Of a stretch of 64,000 bases of DNA, positions 24,171-33,083 are shown piece after piece. Each line of letters starts with the position of its first letter. Within the stretch, counting starts at the first letter, position 1. This DNA comes from Streptomyces californicus (GTDB lineage Bacteria > Actinomycetota > Actinomycetes > Streptomycetales > Streptomycetaceae), in contig NZ_JNZZ01000006.1 of NCBI RefSeq assembly GCF_000717645.1, positions 248,001 to 312,000 on the forward strand, given 5' to 3'. The notes under the pieces are model-generated. The model made no database searches. It was not told the origin of the DNA and was given only the letters and a program-made list of their open reading frames with translations. The position numbers were made by a program, and so were the translations under genes.

Positions 24171-25598
24171 ATGACTGCCTGTGCCATCGAGGGCGGATCC
24201 GCGGGGGCCGCCGCGACGGCGGAACCCGAGCCGGAGCGCGGAACGGAACCCGATCCGGAGCCCGGACCAGGGCCGGAGACCCGGCCCCTCGCCGAGCCCG
24301 GCCCCCGGCCCGGAGCGGAGTCCGTCGCGACGGACCGCCCGGAGCCCCGGACCGGCCCGGAACCCCGCCCGGGACCCGGGCCGGGCCTCTCGGCCCCGGT
24401 CCGCACGGGGCCCGGACCGGTCCCGGCGACCGCCCCGGAGGAGGACCCCGCACCCCGGAGCCGCATCGCCGCCCCACCGCCCCCCGCCGGCATCACGCTC
24501 ACCGCGGACGGGGCCTACGCCGCCCGGCTCACCGCTGCCCCCGGCCCGCCGGGCGAGCGGTCCTGGTACCCGGAGCGGTGGACGCTGGACGGGCCCGAGC
24601 CGTACGCGGTGCCCCTCCCCCTCGACCAGCCCGAGGAGCCGGACTCCGAGGTGGCCCCGCTCGCCGACGGGCGGGTGCTGATCCGGCGGCGGGTGGCGGA
24701 CCGGCAGATGTTCTCGCTGCTCTACCCGACCGGCCCGGGCACCGGCGAACTCCTGCTGGGCACGGTCGAGCACCCGGAGATGACCCTGCTGCCGCCGTCG
24801 CCGGACGGCCGGTGCGTGTACGCGCTGGCGGCCGGGGAGCGCGGGTCGTCGCTCTGGCTGGTGGCGGGCGGCCCCCGCGGGCCCGAGGAGGTCGCACGGG
24901 TGGCCGGGCACTGCTCCGGCGGCACGTGGCTGGACCGGGAGGGCCGGATGCTGGCGCTGGACCGGCGGGAGCCGGGCGGCGGCCCGGTGAAGGCGGTCGC
25001 GGTGGACCTGGGGCGGTGGGGCGAGGTGACGCCGCTGCTCCAGATCGCGCCGGAGAGCGACGACCGGCTGCTGCTCGCGGACGCCGACAGCGGGCTGCTG
25101 CTGATCCGCTCCGACGCCCCGGGCCACGACCGGCTCGGCTGGGGGGTGCTGGGGAGCTGCCTGCCGGTCAGGTTCCCGGAGTGCCTGCGCCTTCCGGAGG
25201 CGGTGGCGACGCCGTTCGCGGTGCAGCCCGGCCAGATGCTGATGCCGGAGAGCTGTGCGGTGGCGCTGCGCATCGACGGGGCGCGGGGCAGCTGGGTGGG
25301 GGTGTGGCGTCCGACGGGCCGGCGGCTGCACCAGTTCGCGGCCCCGCTGGGCTGGCTGTCGGGGGCCGGCTGCTGGAGCCGGGAGGGGGTGCTGCGCCTT
25401 CCGTACGCGAACGCGGCGACGTCCTGCGGCGTGGCGATGCTGGAGGCTCCCGAGGACGTGGAACCCTCCTGCGTGACCGGTCGTACGGAGGACGGGGACG
25501 ACGGAACGGAACCGTCCGCCGCCCTCGCCGCTCCTGTCGTGTGTAAGCCCGTTCCGTTGGGGCAGGCGCCTCTGCACGGAGCCGTCCGACCTGATTGA
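24171..25598 (+). CDS. Conserved hypothetical beta-propeller-like protein
   Basis: The 475-residue protein has a Pro/Glu/Gly-rich disordered region of about 105 residues, then repeated beta-strand blocks (GITLTADGAYAARLTA, LLPPSPDGRCVYALAAGERGSSLWLV, CSGGTWLDREGRMLALDRRE, SDDRLLLADADSGLLLIRSDAPGHDRLG) that read like WD/TolB-type blades. Cysteines cluster late in the chain (SCAVALR, GCWSREG, TSCGVAML). No signal peptide is present. The ATG follows CGGAGGTGA. It resembles cytoplasmic Streptomyces propeller proteins of unknown role, and I cannot name it further. Confidence 0.75.
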   Translation: MTACAIEGGSAGAAATAEPEPERGTEPDPEPGPGPETRPLAEPGPRPGAESVATDRPEPRTGPEPRPGPGPGLSAPVRTGPGPVPATAPEEDPAPRSRIAAPPPPAGITLTADGAYAARLTAAPGPPGERSWYPERWTLDGPEPYAVPLPLDQPEEPDSEVAPLADGRVLIRRRVADRQMFSLLYPTGPGTGELLLGTVEHPEMTLLPPSPDGRCVYALAAGERGSSLWLVAGGPRGPEEVARVAGHCSGGTWLDREGRMLALDRREPGGGPVKAVAVDLGRWGEVTPLLQIAPESDDRLLLADADSGLLLIRSDAPGHDRLGWGVLGSCLPVRFPECLRLPEAVATPFAVQPGQMLMPESCAVALRIDGARGSWVGVWRPTGRRLHQFAAPLGWLSGAGCWSREGVLRLPYANAATSCGVAMLEAPEDVEPSCVTGRTEDGDDGTEPSAALAAPVVCKPVPLGQAPLHGAVRPD

Positions 25599-25728
25599 AT
25601 TCGGGGCCTGGGCCACGCGACCGTACCGGTCGGGCACCGACGGTGACCGGTACCGGATGGCGGTGGCGGGGCTTGCGACCGATGTACGTGCGAGACAAGT
25701 AAGCGATCACGACGGGGTGACTTCCCAG

Positions 25729-25899
25729 ATGTCCGAAGCCCGAAGCGACATGACCCAGCAGCACCCGACGGGGGCCGGCCAGGGGGCCGCGAGCGGTGGT
25801 TCCGGAAAGCACCGAGGGGGTGCGTCGGCGGAGACCGCGCCGGTGGAGCCGCACGGCCGCCACCGCCGGCCCGCCGAGGACGAGGTCCGGGCGGCCTGA
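25729..25899 (+). CDS. Small hydrophilic hypothetical protein
   Basis: The 56-residue protein is Gly/His/Glu-rich (KHRGGASAETAPVEPHGRHRRPAEDE) with no membrane segment. The ATG at 25729 follows GGGGTGACTTCCCAG; an internal ATG at 25750 is an alternative. It sits between the propeller-like gene and a strong terminator. Small, charged, probably disordered; no family recognised. Confidence 0.5.
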   Translation: MSEARSDMTQQHPTGAGQGAASGGSGKHRGGASAETAPVEPHGRHRRPAEDEVRAA

Positions 25900-25935
25900 G
25901 CCGCCCGGCAGACGCAGCACCACACGGCTCAACGG

Positions 25936-25972
25936 GGCCCGGACCGACGGCGACAGCCGGTCCGGGCCTTTT
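25936..25972 (+). terminator. Rho-independent terminator
   Basis: GGCCCGGACCG and CGGTCCGGGCC form an 11-bp perfect stem around the loop ACGGCGACAGC, followed by TTTT. It ends the 24.2-25.9 kb transcript. Confidence 0.85.
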
Positions 25973-26086
25973 CCGTGCGCCCACTCCCCCATCCTCTGTC
26001 TCCCGCTCCGCCCTGCGGTTTCCAAGCCGGTCCGCGCCCTGTCCGCGTAGCTCGTCCCGCACGCCCCTCCCGCGCGTGCTCGGCCG

Positions 26087-27034
26087 CTACCGCCGCTTCA
26101 GGCCGAGGACTTCGGCGGCGGCGAAGGTCTCGTTCGGCGGCTTCCCCGCGTAGTACGGGGTGAGCAGCTCGTCCAGTTCCGCGAAGGTGAAGGTCTCCTT
26201 CGCCGCGTCGAACTGCGCGGCCACGCGCGGCCGTTCCACCACGGCGACCATGCCGCCGTGGACGACGAGCAGTTGGCCGTTGACCCCCGCCGCCGCCGGT
26301 GACGCGAGGTAGCCGACGAGCGGGGCGACGTGCTCGGGCGCCAGCGGGTCGAGCGTGCCGTCGGCCGGTTCCTGGAAGCCGGCGAAGACGTCCTCGGTCA
26401 TCCGGGTACGGGCGCGCGGGCAGATGGCGTTGGCGGTCACGCCGTACCGGGCGAGGGCGAGCGCGGTGGAGGTGGTGAGGCCGACGATTCCGCCCTTGGC
26501 CGCCGCGTAGTTGGGCTGTCCGGCCGAGCCCGCGAGGAACGCCTCGGAGGAGGTGTTGACGATCCGCCCGTGGACCGGGCCGCCGGTCTCCTTGGAACGG
26601 GCGCGCCAGTGGGCGGCGGCGAAGTGGGTGGTGTTGAAGTGGCCCTTGAGGTGGACGCGGACGACCGCGTCCCATTCCTCCTCCGTCATCGAGAAGACCA
26701 TCCGGTCGCGCAGGATGCCCGCGTTGTTGACCAGGATGTCGAGCGTGCCGTGCGCCTCGATCGCCAACGCGACCAGCTCACGGGCCTGTTCGTGGTCGGA
26801 TACGTCACCGAGGTGGGCGACGGCCCGGCCTCCGGACGCGCGGATCTCGGCGGCGACCTCCTCGGCGGGGGCGGCGGACGCCTCGCCGGAGCCGTCCCGG
26901 CCGGGCTGACCGTAGTCGTTGACGACGACGGCCGCGCCCAGGCGGGCCAGTTCGAGCGCTTCGGCGCGGCCGAGGCCGCGGCCCGCGCCGGTGACGATCG
27001 CGGACAGGCCGTCCAGCGGGAGGGGAAGTGACAT
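26087..27034 (-). CDS. SDR dehydrogenase of the MFE-2/17beta-HSD4 type
   Basis: The 315-residue short-chain dehydrogenase has TGAGRGLGRAEALELARLGA, a long insert with VVVNDYG, NNAG (ILVNNAGILRDRMVFSM), catalytic S/Y/K (NTSSEAFLAGSAGQPNYAAAKGG) and a C-terminal extension. This N-terminal pattern is that of (R)-3-hydroxyacyl-CoA dehydrogenases such as the dehydrogenase part of peroxisomal multifunctional enzyme 2. The MaoC-type hydratase that would precede it in beta-oxidation is encoded two genes upstream in the same operon, so it likely oxidises the 3-hydroxyacyl-CoA made there. ATG 27034 follows GAGGACCGTG. Confidence 0.9.
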   Translation of the reverse strand: MSLPLPLDGLSAIVTGAGRGLGRAEALELARLGAAVVVNDYGQPGRDGSGEASAAPAEEVAAEIRASGGRAVAHLGDVSDHEQARELVALAIEAHGTLDILVNNAGILRDRMVFSMTEEEWDAVVRVHLKGHFNTTHFAAAHWRARSKETGGPVHGRIVNTSSEAFLAGSAGQPNYAAAKGGIVGLTTSTALALARYGVTANAICPRARTRMTEDVFAGFQEPADGTLDPLAPEHVAPLVGYLASPAAAGVNGQLLVVHGGMVAVVERPRVAAQFDAAKETFTFAELDELLTPYYAGKPPNETFAAAEVLGLKRR

Positions 27035-27143
27035 CACGGTCCTCGGCTTCCTCGGCGTTCCTGACTGACGTGTCGGCTTCTCGGCTTCCGGGCTTATGAC
27101 CTACTGAGCTTCCGGACTACCGGGCTTCTCCGCTGCCCGGTTG

Positions 27144-27184
27144 CTCGGCTCGTCGGCTGCTCGGCTACTCGGCTACTCGGCTAC
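27144..27184. repeat. 8-bp tandem repeat between SDR and ADH genes
   Basis: CTCGGCTA is repeated three times in tandem (27161-27184 region) after two diverged copies (CTCGGCTC, CGTCGGCTG). It is part of a 186-bp gap otherwise rich in CTTC/CGGGCTT motifs. Confidence 0.6.
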
Positions 27185-27220
27185 GACGATCTGTGCGACT
27201 CCCCTGCGGGCGAGGGTCGT

Positions 27221-28297
27221 TCAGAGCTCGATGCAGGTCCGCAGCGACTCACCCGTACGCATCTGGTCCAGCGCGTCGTTGACGCCGTCGAGCCGGACCC
27301 GGTGGGTGATCATCGACTCCAGGTCGATGCGGCCGGCCCGCCAGAGCGCGACGGCCCGTTCGTAGGAGCGCAGGACGTCTCCGCCGCCGAACATGGACGG
27401 CAGGATGCGCTTCTCGTCGAAGAACAGCTCGAACATGTTGAGTTGCAGGTGGTCGTCCATGGCCCCGGCCCCGACGACGCAGAGGGTGCCGCCGCGCCGG
27501 GTGGTGTCGTACGCGGTACGGGCGGTGGCGGACCTGCCGACGACCTCGAAGACGTAGTCGAAGCCCTCGCCGCCGGTGATCCGCTGCTTGGCGTCGTCCA
27601 GTTCGCCGGGGGCGACCGCCTCGGTGGCGCCGAAGCGGAGGGCGGCCTCACGGCGGGAGGCCACGGGATCGACGGCCACGATCTGGGCGGCGCCCCGGGC
27701 CCGGGCGCCCTGGATCGCGGAGATGCCGACACCGCCGCACCCGATGACCGCGACCGACGAACCGGCCTCCACCTGGGCCGTGTTGATGGCCGCGCCGAGG
27801 CCGGTGGTGACCCCGCAGCCGATCAGGGCGGCGATCTCGAACGGTACGTCGTCGGGGACCGGCACGGCGCAGGCGGCGTCGACGACGACCTCCTCGGCGA
27901 AGGTGCCGGTGCCGGCGAAACCGAAGACATCGCCGCCGGGGCGCTTGAAGTTGGGGGTGCCCGCGTTCATGAAGCCCGCCAGACAGAGGTGGGTCTGGCC
28001 GCGCCGGCACGACGGACAGACGCCGCAGGCGGGGAGCCAGCAGACGAGGACGCGGTCGCCGGCGCTCAGCCCGGTCACCCCGTCGCCGACGTCGAGGACC
28101 TCGCCCGCGCCCTCGTGTCCGGGGACGAAGGGCGCGGGCTGCGGGAGGACGCCGCTCATCGCCGAGAGGTCGGAGTGGCAGAGGCCGGTGGCGCGGATGC
28201 GCAGCCTCACCTTGCCGGGGCCGAAGCCCACCGCCTCCACGTCGTCGAGGACTTCGAGCTTCTCCTGGCCTGTCTCGTGCAGTACGGCTGCGCGCAT
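27221..28297 (-). CDS. Zn-dependent class III-type alcohol dehydrogenase
   Basis: The 358-residue medium-chain dehydrogenase has catalytic-zinc ligands C-H-C (GLCHSDL, GHEGAGEVLDVG, VIGCGVTTG), a structural-zinc Cys cluster (CWLPACGVCPSCRRGQTHLC) and the NAD fold VAVIGCGGVGISAIQGARARGA. The layout matches NDMA-dependent or class III ADHs used for long or steroid-like alcohols in actinobacteria. It lies between the MaoC hydratase and the SDR in one direction, downstream of a KstR-type box. The ATG follows GAGGGGAGCCGCAGCC. Confidence 0.92.
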   Translation of the reverse strand: MRAAVLHETGQEKLEVLDDVEAVGFGPGKVRLRIRATGLCHSDLSAMSGVLPQPAPFVPGHEGAGEVLDVGDGVTGLSAGDRVLVCWLPACGVCPSCRRGQTHLCLAGFMNAGTPNFKRPGGDVFGFAGTGTFAEEVVVDAACAVPVPDDVPFEIAALIGCGVTTGLGAAINTAQVEAGSSVAVIGCGGVGISAIQGARARGAAQIVAVDPVASRREAALRFGATEAVAPGELDDAKQRITGGEGFDYVFEVVGRSATARTAYDTTRRGGTLCVVGAGAMDDHLQLNMFELFFDEKRILPSMFGGGDVLRSYERAVALWRAGRIDLESMITHRVRLDGVNDALDQMRTGESLRTCIEL

Positions 28298-28397
28298 GGC
28301 TGCGGCTCCCCTCACATCGTCGGCTGCGCCGGATTCTCCGGAGTGCGCGGGCGCGCTCCGGTGTGCTTCTGTCGTGCCTTGAGGTTGCGCTGGAGGT

Positions 28398-28440
28398 CGT
28401 GCCCGGAGGCGGTGCTGGATGCCGTGCCCGGAGGCGGTGC
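28398..28440. repeat. 25-bp direct repeat in ADH/MaoC gap
   Basis: CGTGCCCGGAGGCGGTGC occurs at 28398-28415 and 28423-28440 (period 25 bp), with a third diverged copy near 28448. It lies in the 196-bp gap between the MaoC stop and the ADH start. The gap may weaken co-transcription, but no terminator is evident. Confidence 0.6.
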
Positions 28441-28493
28441 CGAAGGTCGCGCCCGGGGGCGTGGCCTGAGGCCGTGCCTGGGTCGTGGCGTGT

Positions 28494-29348
28494 TCAGGAG
28501 TGCTCGACGAGCGTGTCCGCGAGGACCGGCGCGTCGTCGCGTTCGGCGGCGGTGACCGTGACGTGGACACGGCCGTCGTCGGCCCACATCCGGATGCGGA
28601 GGGTCTCGCCGGGGAAGACCACCCCGGCGAACCGGGTGCGGTAGGCGGTGACCCGGGAGGCGTCGCCGTCCAGCAGGGTGTCGGTGACGGCCTTCAGGGT
28701 CATGCCGTACGTGCAGAGCCCGTGCAGGATCGGCCGGTCGAACCCGGCGCGCCCGGCGAAGGCCGGGTCGGCGTGGAGCGGGTTCCAGTCCCCGGAGAGG
28801 CGGTAGAGCAGCGCCTGGTCCTCGCGGATCGGGCGCTCCACGGTGCGGTCGGGGGCCCGCTCCGGCGCGGCGAGCCGGTCGGAGGGGCCGCGGTCGCCGC
28901 CGAAGCCGCCCTCGCCGCGTACGAAGATCTGGGCGTCGTTCGTCCACAGCGGTCCGTCGTCGTCGCGCGCCTCGGTCCGCAGCACGATGACGGCCGCCTT
29001 GCCCTTGTCGTACACCGCCGCGACCCGCGAGGTCTGCTCGGCGCGGCCGGTCGCCGGGAGGGGGCGGTGGACGCGCACGGCCTGTCCGCCGTGCAGGACG
29101 GCGGCGAGGTCCACGTCGATGCCCTGCGCCCCCATGCCGCCGAACGCCGCCGTGCCCGCCCCGGCGACGGTGGCGAAGCTCGGCAGCACCTGGAGCCGGG
29201 ACTCCAGGGTGTAGCGCAGTTCGCCGGGGTCCGTGGCGGGGGTGCCCGCGCCGATACCGAGGTGGTAGAGCTGGACGTCCTTGTGGCCCCAGGCGATCTC
29301 GGCCCGGCGGGGTTCGGCGGCGAGGGCCGCCGGCACATCGATGGGCAT
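28494..29348 (-). CDS. MaoC-type (R)-enoyl-CoA hydratase 2
   Basis: The 284-residue double hot-dog protein has an N-terminal non-catalytic domain (WGHKDVQLYHLGIGAG) and a C-terminal MaoC domain with the hydratase-2 motif LSGDWNPLHADPAFAGRAGF (catalytic Asp and His), then HGLCTYG. It hydrates 2-enoyl-CoA to (R)-3-hydroxyacyl-CoA in fatty-acid or sterol side-chain beta-oxidation and resembles mycobacterial cholesterol-regulon hydratases. The ATG follows AAGGAG. It is the first gene after the KstR box, followed by ADH and an MFE-2-like SDR. Confidence 0.92.
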   Translation of the reverse strand: MPIDVPAALAAEPRRAEIAWGHKDVQLYHLGIGAGTPATDPGELRYTLESRLQVLPSFATVAGAGTAAFGGMGAQGIDVDLAAVLHGGQAVRVHRPLPATGRAEQTSRVAAVYDKGKAAVIVLRTEARDDDGPLWTNDAQIFVRGEGGFGGDRGPSDRLAAPERAPDRTVERPIREDQALLYRLSGDWNPLHADPAFAGRAGFDRPILHGLCTYGMTLKAVTDTLLDGDASRVTAYRTRFAGVVFPGETLRIRMWADDGRVHVTVTAAERDDAPVLADTLVEHS

Positions 29349-29453
29349 GGCGAAGCAGCTCCTTGATGTCCTTGACCGTGGAAGACCTCGGCACGGCCGT
29401 CCGCACCGTCGGCCGCGCCGAGGTCGCGCGGTGACCGGCAGACCGCGCTCGTT

Positions 29454-29469
29454 CTAGAACGCGTTCTAG
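29454..29469. promoter_or_regulatory. KstR-type operator upstream of MaoC operon
   Basis: CTAGAACGCGTTCTAG is a perfect 16-bp palindrome and fits the KstR consensus TNNAACNNGTTNNA exactly (29455-29468). On the minus strand a plausible promoter (TTCCCA 29509-29504, 17 bp, TATACA 29486-29481) ends just before it, so a bound repressor would sit at about +9 to +24. Confidence 0.85.
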
Positions 29470-29514
29470 CCGGTGGCCCATGTATAACGCAGGCCCCGGA
29501 AGTTGGGAAGACCA

Positions 29515-29529
29515 CTGACGCGCCGTCAG
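29515..29529. promoter_or_regulatory. CTGAC-N5-GTCAG palindrome, copy 1
   Basis: CTGACGCGCCGTCAG lies just upstream of the candidate -35 of the MaoC operon. Near-identical 15-mers occur at 46801 and 58034. The binding protein is unknown. Confidence 0.6.
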
Positions 29530-29556
29530 TTCATCGCCGAGAAGCCGCCATCCCTC

Positions 29557-30993
29557 CTACGCGGTGCGGCGCGCCCTTCGGTGGTTCGGCAGCCAGAGCA
29601 GCATCACGACCGTCCCGAACAGCAGCACCCCGCTCGCCGTGCGGAAGGCCATGGCGTACCCGGCGGTGACCTCGGCCGGGTCGCCGGAGCCCGCGGTGCG
29701 CGCGGCGGCGACGGTCGAGAGCACCGCGAGGCCCAGCGCGCCGCCCATCGTGCGGGAGGTGTTGACCAGGCCCGAGACGAGCCCGGCGTCGCCCGGGTCC
29801 GCGCCGGAGGTGGCGAGGGTGGCGAGCGGGGTGGAGGCGAGGCCGGCCCCGGCCATCATGAGGACGCCGGGCAGGCAGATCGCGGTGAGGTAGGAGCCCT
29901 CCACACCCAGCGTGGACTGCCAGCCGAAGCCCGCCGCAGCGATCAGGGTGCCGGCGACGGCGAGGCTCTTCGCCCCGGTCCGCACCATGAGGCGGGGGGC
30001 CAGTTTCGAGCCGATGATGACGGCGGCCGAGGTCGGCATCAGCGCGAGACCGGCCTCCAGGGGCGTGTAGCCGAGGACGTTCTGGGCGTACACCGTCATG
30101 AAGTACCACATGGCGAAGGTCGCCGAACCCATGAGCAGCATGGCGGCGTTGGCGGAGGAGACGGCCCGTACGGAGAAGACGCGGAGCGGCACCAGCGGGA
30201 CGGCCGTCCGCGCCTCGACCAGGACGAAGAGGGCCAGCAGCCCGAGTCCGGCGAGCAGCGGCACCAGGGTGACCGCGGCCGCCCACCCCTCGGCCTCGGT
30301 CTGGACGATGCCGTACGCGACGGCGGCGAGGCCCGCGGTGGCGAGGACCGCGCCCAGCAGGTCGATGCGGCGGCGGTCGCCCGCGCGCCCCTCGGTGATC
30401 CACAGGGCGGCGGCGAGCAGGACGACGGCGCCGACGGGCACGTTGATGAGCAGGACCCAGCGCCAGGAGAGGGCGTCGGTGAGGGCCCCGCCGATGAGTC
30501 CGCCGGCCGCGCCGCCGCCCGCTCCGACCGCCATCCAGGTGCCGATCGCCTTGGTCCGCGCCGGGCCCTCGGGCACCGCAGCGGTGAGGATGGTGAGGGT
30601 GGCGGGGGCGAGGACGGCGGCCCCGAGGCCCTGCGCGGCGCGGGCGGCGAGGAGTTGCCAGCCCTCCTGGGCGAGGCCGCCCGCGAGGGAGGCCGCGGTG
30701 AAGACGCCGAGTCCGACGAGGAACATCAGCTTGCGCCCGTAGATGTCGGCGGCCCGGCCGCCCAGGAGCATGAACCCGGCGAACGCGATCGAATAGGCGT
30801 TGACGACCCATTGGAGGCCCGCCGCGCTGAGCCCCAGGTCGGCGCGCATGGAGGGCAGGGCCACATTGACGACGGAGACGTCGAGGACGACGAGGAACTG
30901 GCCGGTGCACGCGGCGAGCACCACGGCCCAGGTGCCGGGGCGTATTCGGGAGGGGGTGGGCGGGGCGGAGACGGGCGTGGAGACATCGGGCAT
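29557..30993 (-). CDS. DHA2 (EmrB/QacA-type) MFS transporter
   Basis: The 478-residue, probably 14-segment exporter has motif D1 FLVVLDVSVVNVALPSM, motif A GGRAADIYGRKLMFLVG, RAAQGLGAAVLAPATL and motif C (MAVGAGGGAAGGLIGGAL). The basic C-terminus NHRRARRTA is cytoplasmic. ATG 30993 follows GGGAGCATGACCCC; a longer start at 31029 is possible. It lies upstream of and in the same direction as the MaoC operon but is separated by that operon's promoter. The substrate is unknown. Confidence 0.9.
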   Translation of the reverse strand: MPDVSTPVSAPPTPSRIRPGTWAVVLAACTGQFLVVLDVSVVNVALPSMRADLGLSAAGLQWVVNAYSIAFAGFMLLGGRAADIYGRKLMFLVGLGVFTAASLAGGLAQEGWQLLAARAAQGLGAAVLAPATLTILTAAVPEGPARTKAIGTWMAVGAGGGAAGGLIGGALTDALSWRWVLLINVPVGAVVLLAAALWITEGRAGDRRRIDLLGAVLATAGLAAVAYGIVQTEAEGWAAAVTLVPLLAGLGLLALFVLVEARTAVPLVPLRVFSVRAVSSANAAMLLMGSATFAMWYFMTVYAQNVLGYTPLEAGLALMPTSAAVIIGSKLAPRLMVRTGAKSLAVAGTLIAAAGFGWQSTLGVEGSYLTAICLPGVLMMAGAGLASTPLATLATSGADPGDAGLVSGLVNTSRTMGGALGLAVLSTVAAARTAGSGDPAEVTAGYAMAFRTASGVLLFGTVVMLLWLPNHRRARRTA

Positions 30994-31029
30994 GGGGTCA
31001 TGCTCCCAGGCGGCGTACGACCCGTACAT

Positions 31030-31310
31030 CGGGTAGGGGCCCGGGGCCGCGCCGAGCCGCCCGGGGCCCGGACCGGTTCACCGGCCGAGCCCGGACGCAC
31101 GTCGCCCGAGTCCCGGGCGCAGCTCACCGGCCGAGCCCCCCGGCCCGGCCGCCCGGCCGCCCGGGCACCCGGCGGCCCACAGCCCTCGCCACACGGCTCC
31201 CCGCTCCGGCCGCAGCCCTCGGCCCATGGCCCTCGCTCCCCGGCCCCCGCCCCCGCCCCCGGCGTGGCAGATCCCCCATATCCCCGTATACGCGGCCATA
31301 GTGGTTCGCT
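31030..31310. other. 281-bp divergent gap, MFS/BCCT
   Basis: No gene. GC-rich low complexity (GGCCCGG and GGCCGCCCG runs) fills 31040-31270. At the right end CATAGT (31297-31302) lies 8 nt before the BCCT ATG with no RBS, suggesting leaderless transcription. Confidence 0.5.
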
Positions 31311-33047
31311 ATGAGTACGGAGAGCGCCCACGTGCCCCCAGGCCAGCCCCCCTCCGGCCCCGCGGATCCCGAATCCGCCGCGGAGCCCGGGTCGGATTCC
31401 TCGCCGGACCGGGTGGTGGTGACGATCGGGGCGCTGGGCGTCATCGGCGTCGTGCTGTGGGCGGCCCTGGGCAAGCACTCCTTCGAAAGCACCTCGAACG
31501 CGGCCCTCCCCTGGGTGCTCGACAACTTCGCGTGGCTCTTCGTCATCGCCGCCGATGTGTTCCTGGTGCTGTGCCTGATGATCGCCTTCAGCCGCTTCGG
31601 CCGGATCCGGCTCAGCAGGGACGACTCGCCGCCGGAGTTCTCCGACTTCTCGTGGATCGCGATGATGTTCAGCGCCGGCATGGGCATCGGGCTGATCTTC
31701 TACGGCGTCGGGGAGCCGGTCGCGCACTATCTGACTCCGCCGCCCTCCAGCGGGGCGGACCCGCAGACGGCCGGGGCGGCGAGCGCCGCCATGGAGTACT
31801 CCTTCTTCCACTGGACCCTCACCCCGTGGGCGATCTACGGGATCGTGGGGCTGGCCCTGGGGTACGCGAGCTTCCGCAAGGGCCGGGGCAACCGGCTGAG
31901 CGCCGTGTTCGTCCCCCTCATCGGCGAGCGCCGGGCGAACGGCCTCTTCGGGAAGGTCCTGGATCTGCTCGCCGTCTTCGCCACGGTCTTCGGCACCGCG
32001 ACGAGCCTGGGGCTGGGCGCGCTCCAGATCGCCATCGGGCTGGACCTGACGGCGGGCGTCGGTCAGAGCACCGGCGTCGAGCTGGTCATCATCGCCGTGC
32101 TCAGCGCGGCGTTCGTGCTCTCCGCCTTCACCGGTCTGCACGGCGGGGTGAAGTGGCTCAGCTCGATCAACCTCGTCATCGCGGCGGCCCTCATGGTCTT
32201 CGTCTTCTTCGCCGGGCCGACCGTCTACCTCCTGGACGTGCTGCCGTCCTCGGTCGGCGGCTACCTGGACGAGCTCCTGCCGATGGCCTCGCGCACCGGC
32301 GCGTTCGGCGACCAGGACTGGCTGGGCTCCTGGACGATCTTCTACTGGGCCTGGTGGCTGTCCTGGGCCCCCTTCGTCGGCACGTTCATCGCGCGCATCT
32401 CCAAGGGCCGCACGATCCGCGAGTTCCTCCTCGCCGTGCTGCTCATCCCGAGCGGGGCGACCGCCCTGTGGTTCGTGGTGCTCGGCGGCACCGGCATCCG
32501 GCTCGCCGAGACGGGCGTCGTCGACATGGCCGAGAAGGCGAAGGAGGGGACGGAGGCGACGCTGTTCGCGATGCTGGACGCCCTCCCGGTGGGCACGGTG
32601 ACGGCCTGGGTCGCGATGATCCTGATCATGATGTACTTCGTGACCAGCGCGGACTCCGCCTCCCTCGTCATGGGCTCGCTGACCAGCCGGGGCGCCCTGC
32701 ACCCGCGCCGCTGGCTCGTCGTCACCTGGGGGCTCCTCATGGCGGCGGTCGCCGCCGCTCTGCTGGTGGCCGGCGGACTGGAGTCCCTCCAGAGCGCGAC
32801 GATCCTGGTCGCCCTGCCCTTCGTCGTGGTGATGCTCTTCCTCTGCTGGTCCCTGCTGCGGGAGCTGCGCACCGACCCCGGCGGCGGCCCCAAGCGCAGC
32901 GAGGGCCTGCACGGGATGCGGGACGCCGTACGCGTCATGGTCGGCGAGGAGCTGGGCAACCAGCCGGCCTCCCGCCACCGCCATCTGCGCCGCGCGGCCG
33001 CCGCCCGTGCGACGAGCGGCGAGGACGACCGGGACGCCGAGAGCTGA
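31311..33047 (+). CDS. BCCT-family betaine/choline/carnitine transporter
   Basis: The 578-residue, probably 12-segment symporter has core blocks SAGMGIGLIFYGVGEP and the substrate-box FYWAWWLSWAPFVGTFIARISKGRTIREF (Trp-rich TM8), plus FVTSADSASLVMG. Long hydrophilic N- and C-terminal tails (GEELGNQPASRHRHLRR) are typical of osmosensing members such as BetP. It imports quaternary ammonium compounds, probably with Na+ or H+, for osmoprotection or as nutrients. No RBS is visible and the start may be leaderless. Confidence 0.95.
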   Translation: MSTESAHVPPGQPPSGPADPESAAEPGSDSSPDRVVVTIGALGVIGVVLWAALGKHSFESTSNAALPWVLDNFAWLFVIAADVFLVLCLMIAFSRFGRIRLSRDDSPPEFSDFSWIAMMFSAGMGIGLIFYGVGEPVAHYLTPPPSSGADPQTAGAASAAMEYSFFHWTLTPWAIYGIVGLALGYASFRKGRGNRLSAVFVPLIGERRANGLFGKVLDLLAVFATVFGTATSLGLGALQIAIGLDLTAGVGQSTGVELVIIAVLSAAFVLSAFTGLHGGVKWLSSINLVIAAALMVFVFFAGPTVYLLDVLPSSVGGYLDELLPMASRTGAFGDQDWLGSWTIFYWAWWLSWAPFVGTFIARISKGRTIREFLLAVLLIPSGATALWFVVLGGTGIRLAETGVVDMAEKAKEGTEATLFAMLDALPVGTVTAWVAMILIMMYFVTSADSASLVMGSLTSRGALHPRRWLVVTWGLLMAAVAAALLVAGGLESLQSATILVALPFVVVMLFLCWSLLRELRTDPGGGPKRSEGLHGMRDAVRVMVGEELGNQPASRHRHLRRAAAARATSGEDDRDAES

Positions 33048-33083
33048 CGCGGCGCGGCTCGGACTTGAGCCGTACGCGTCAGC

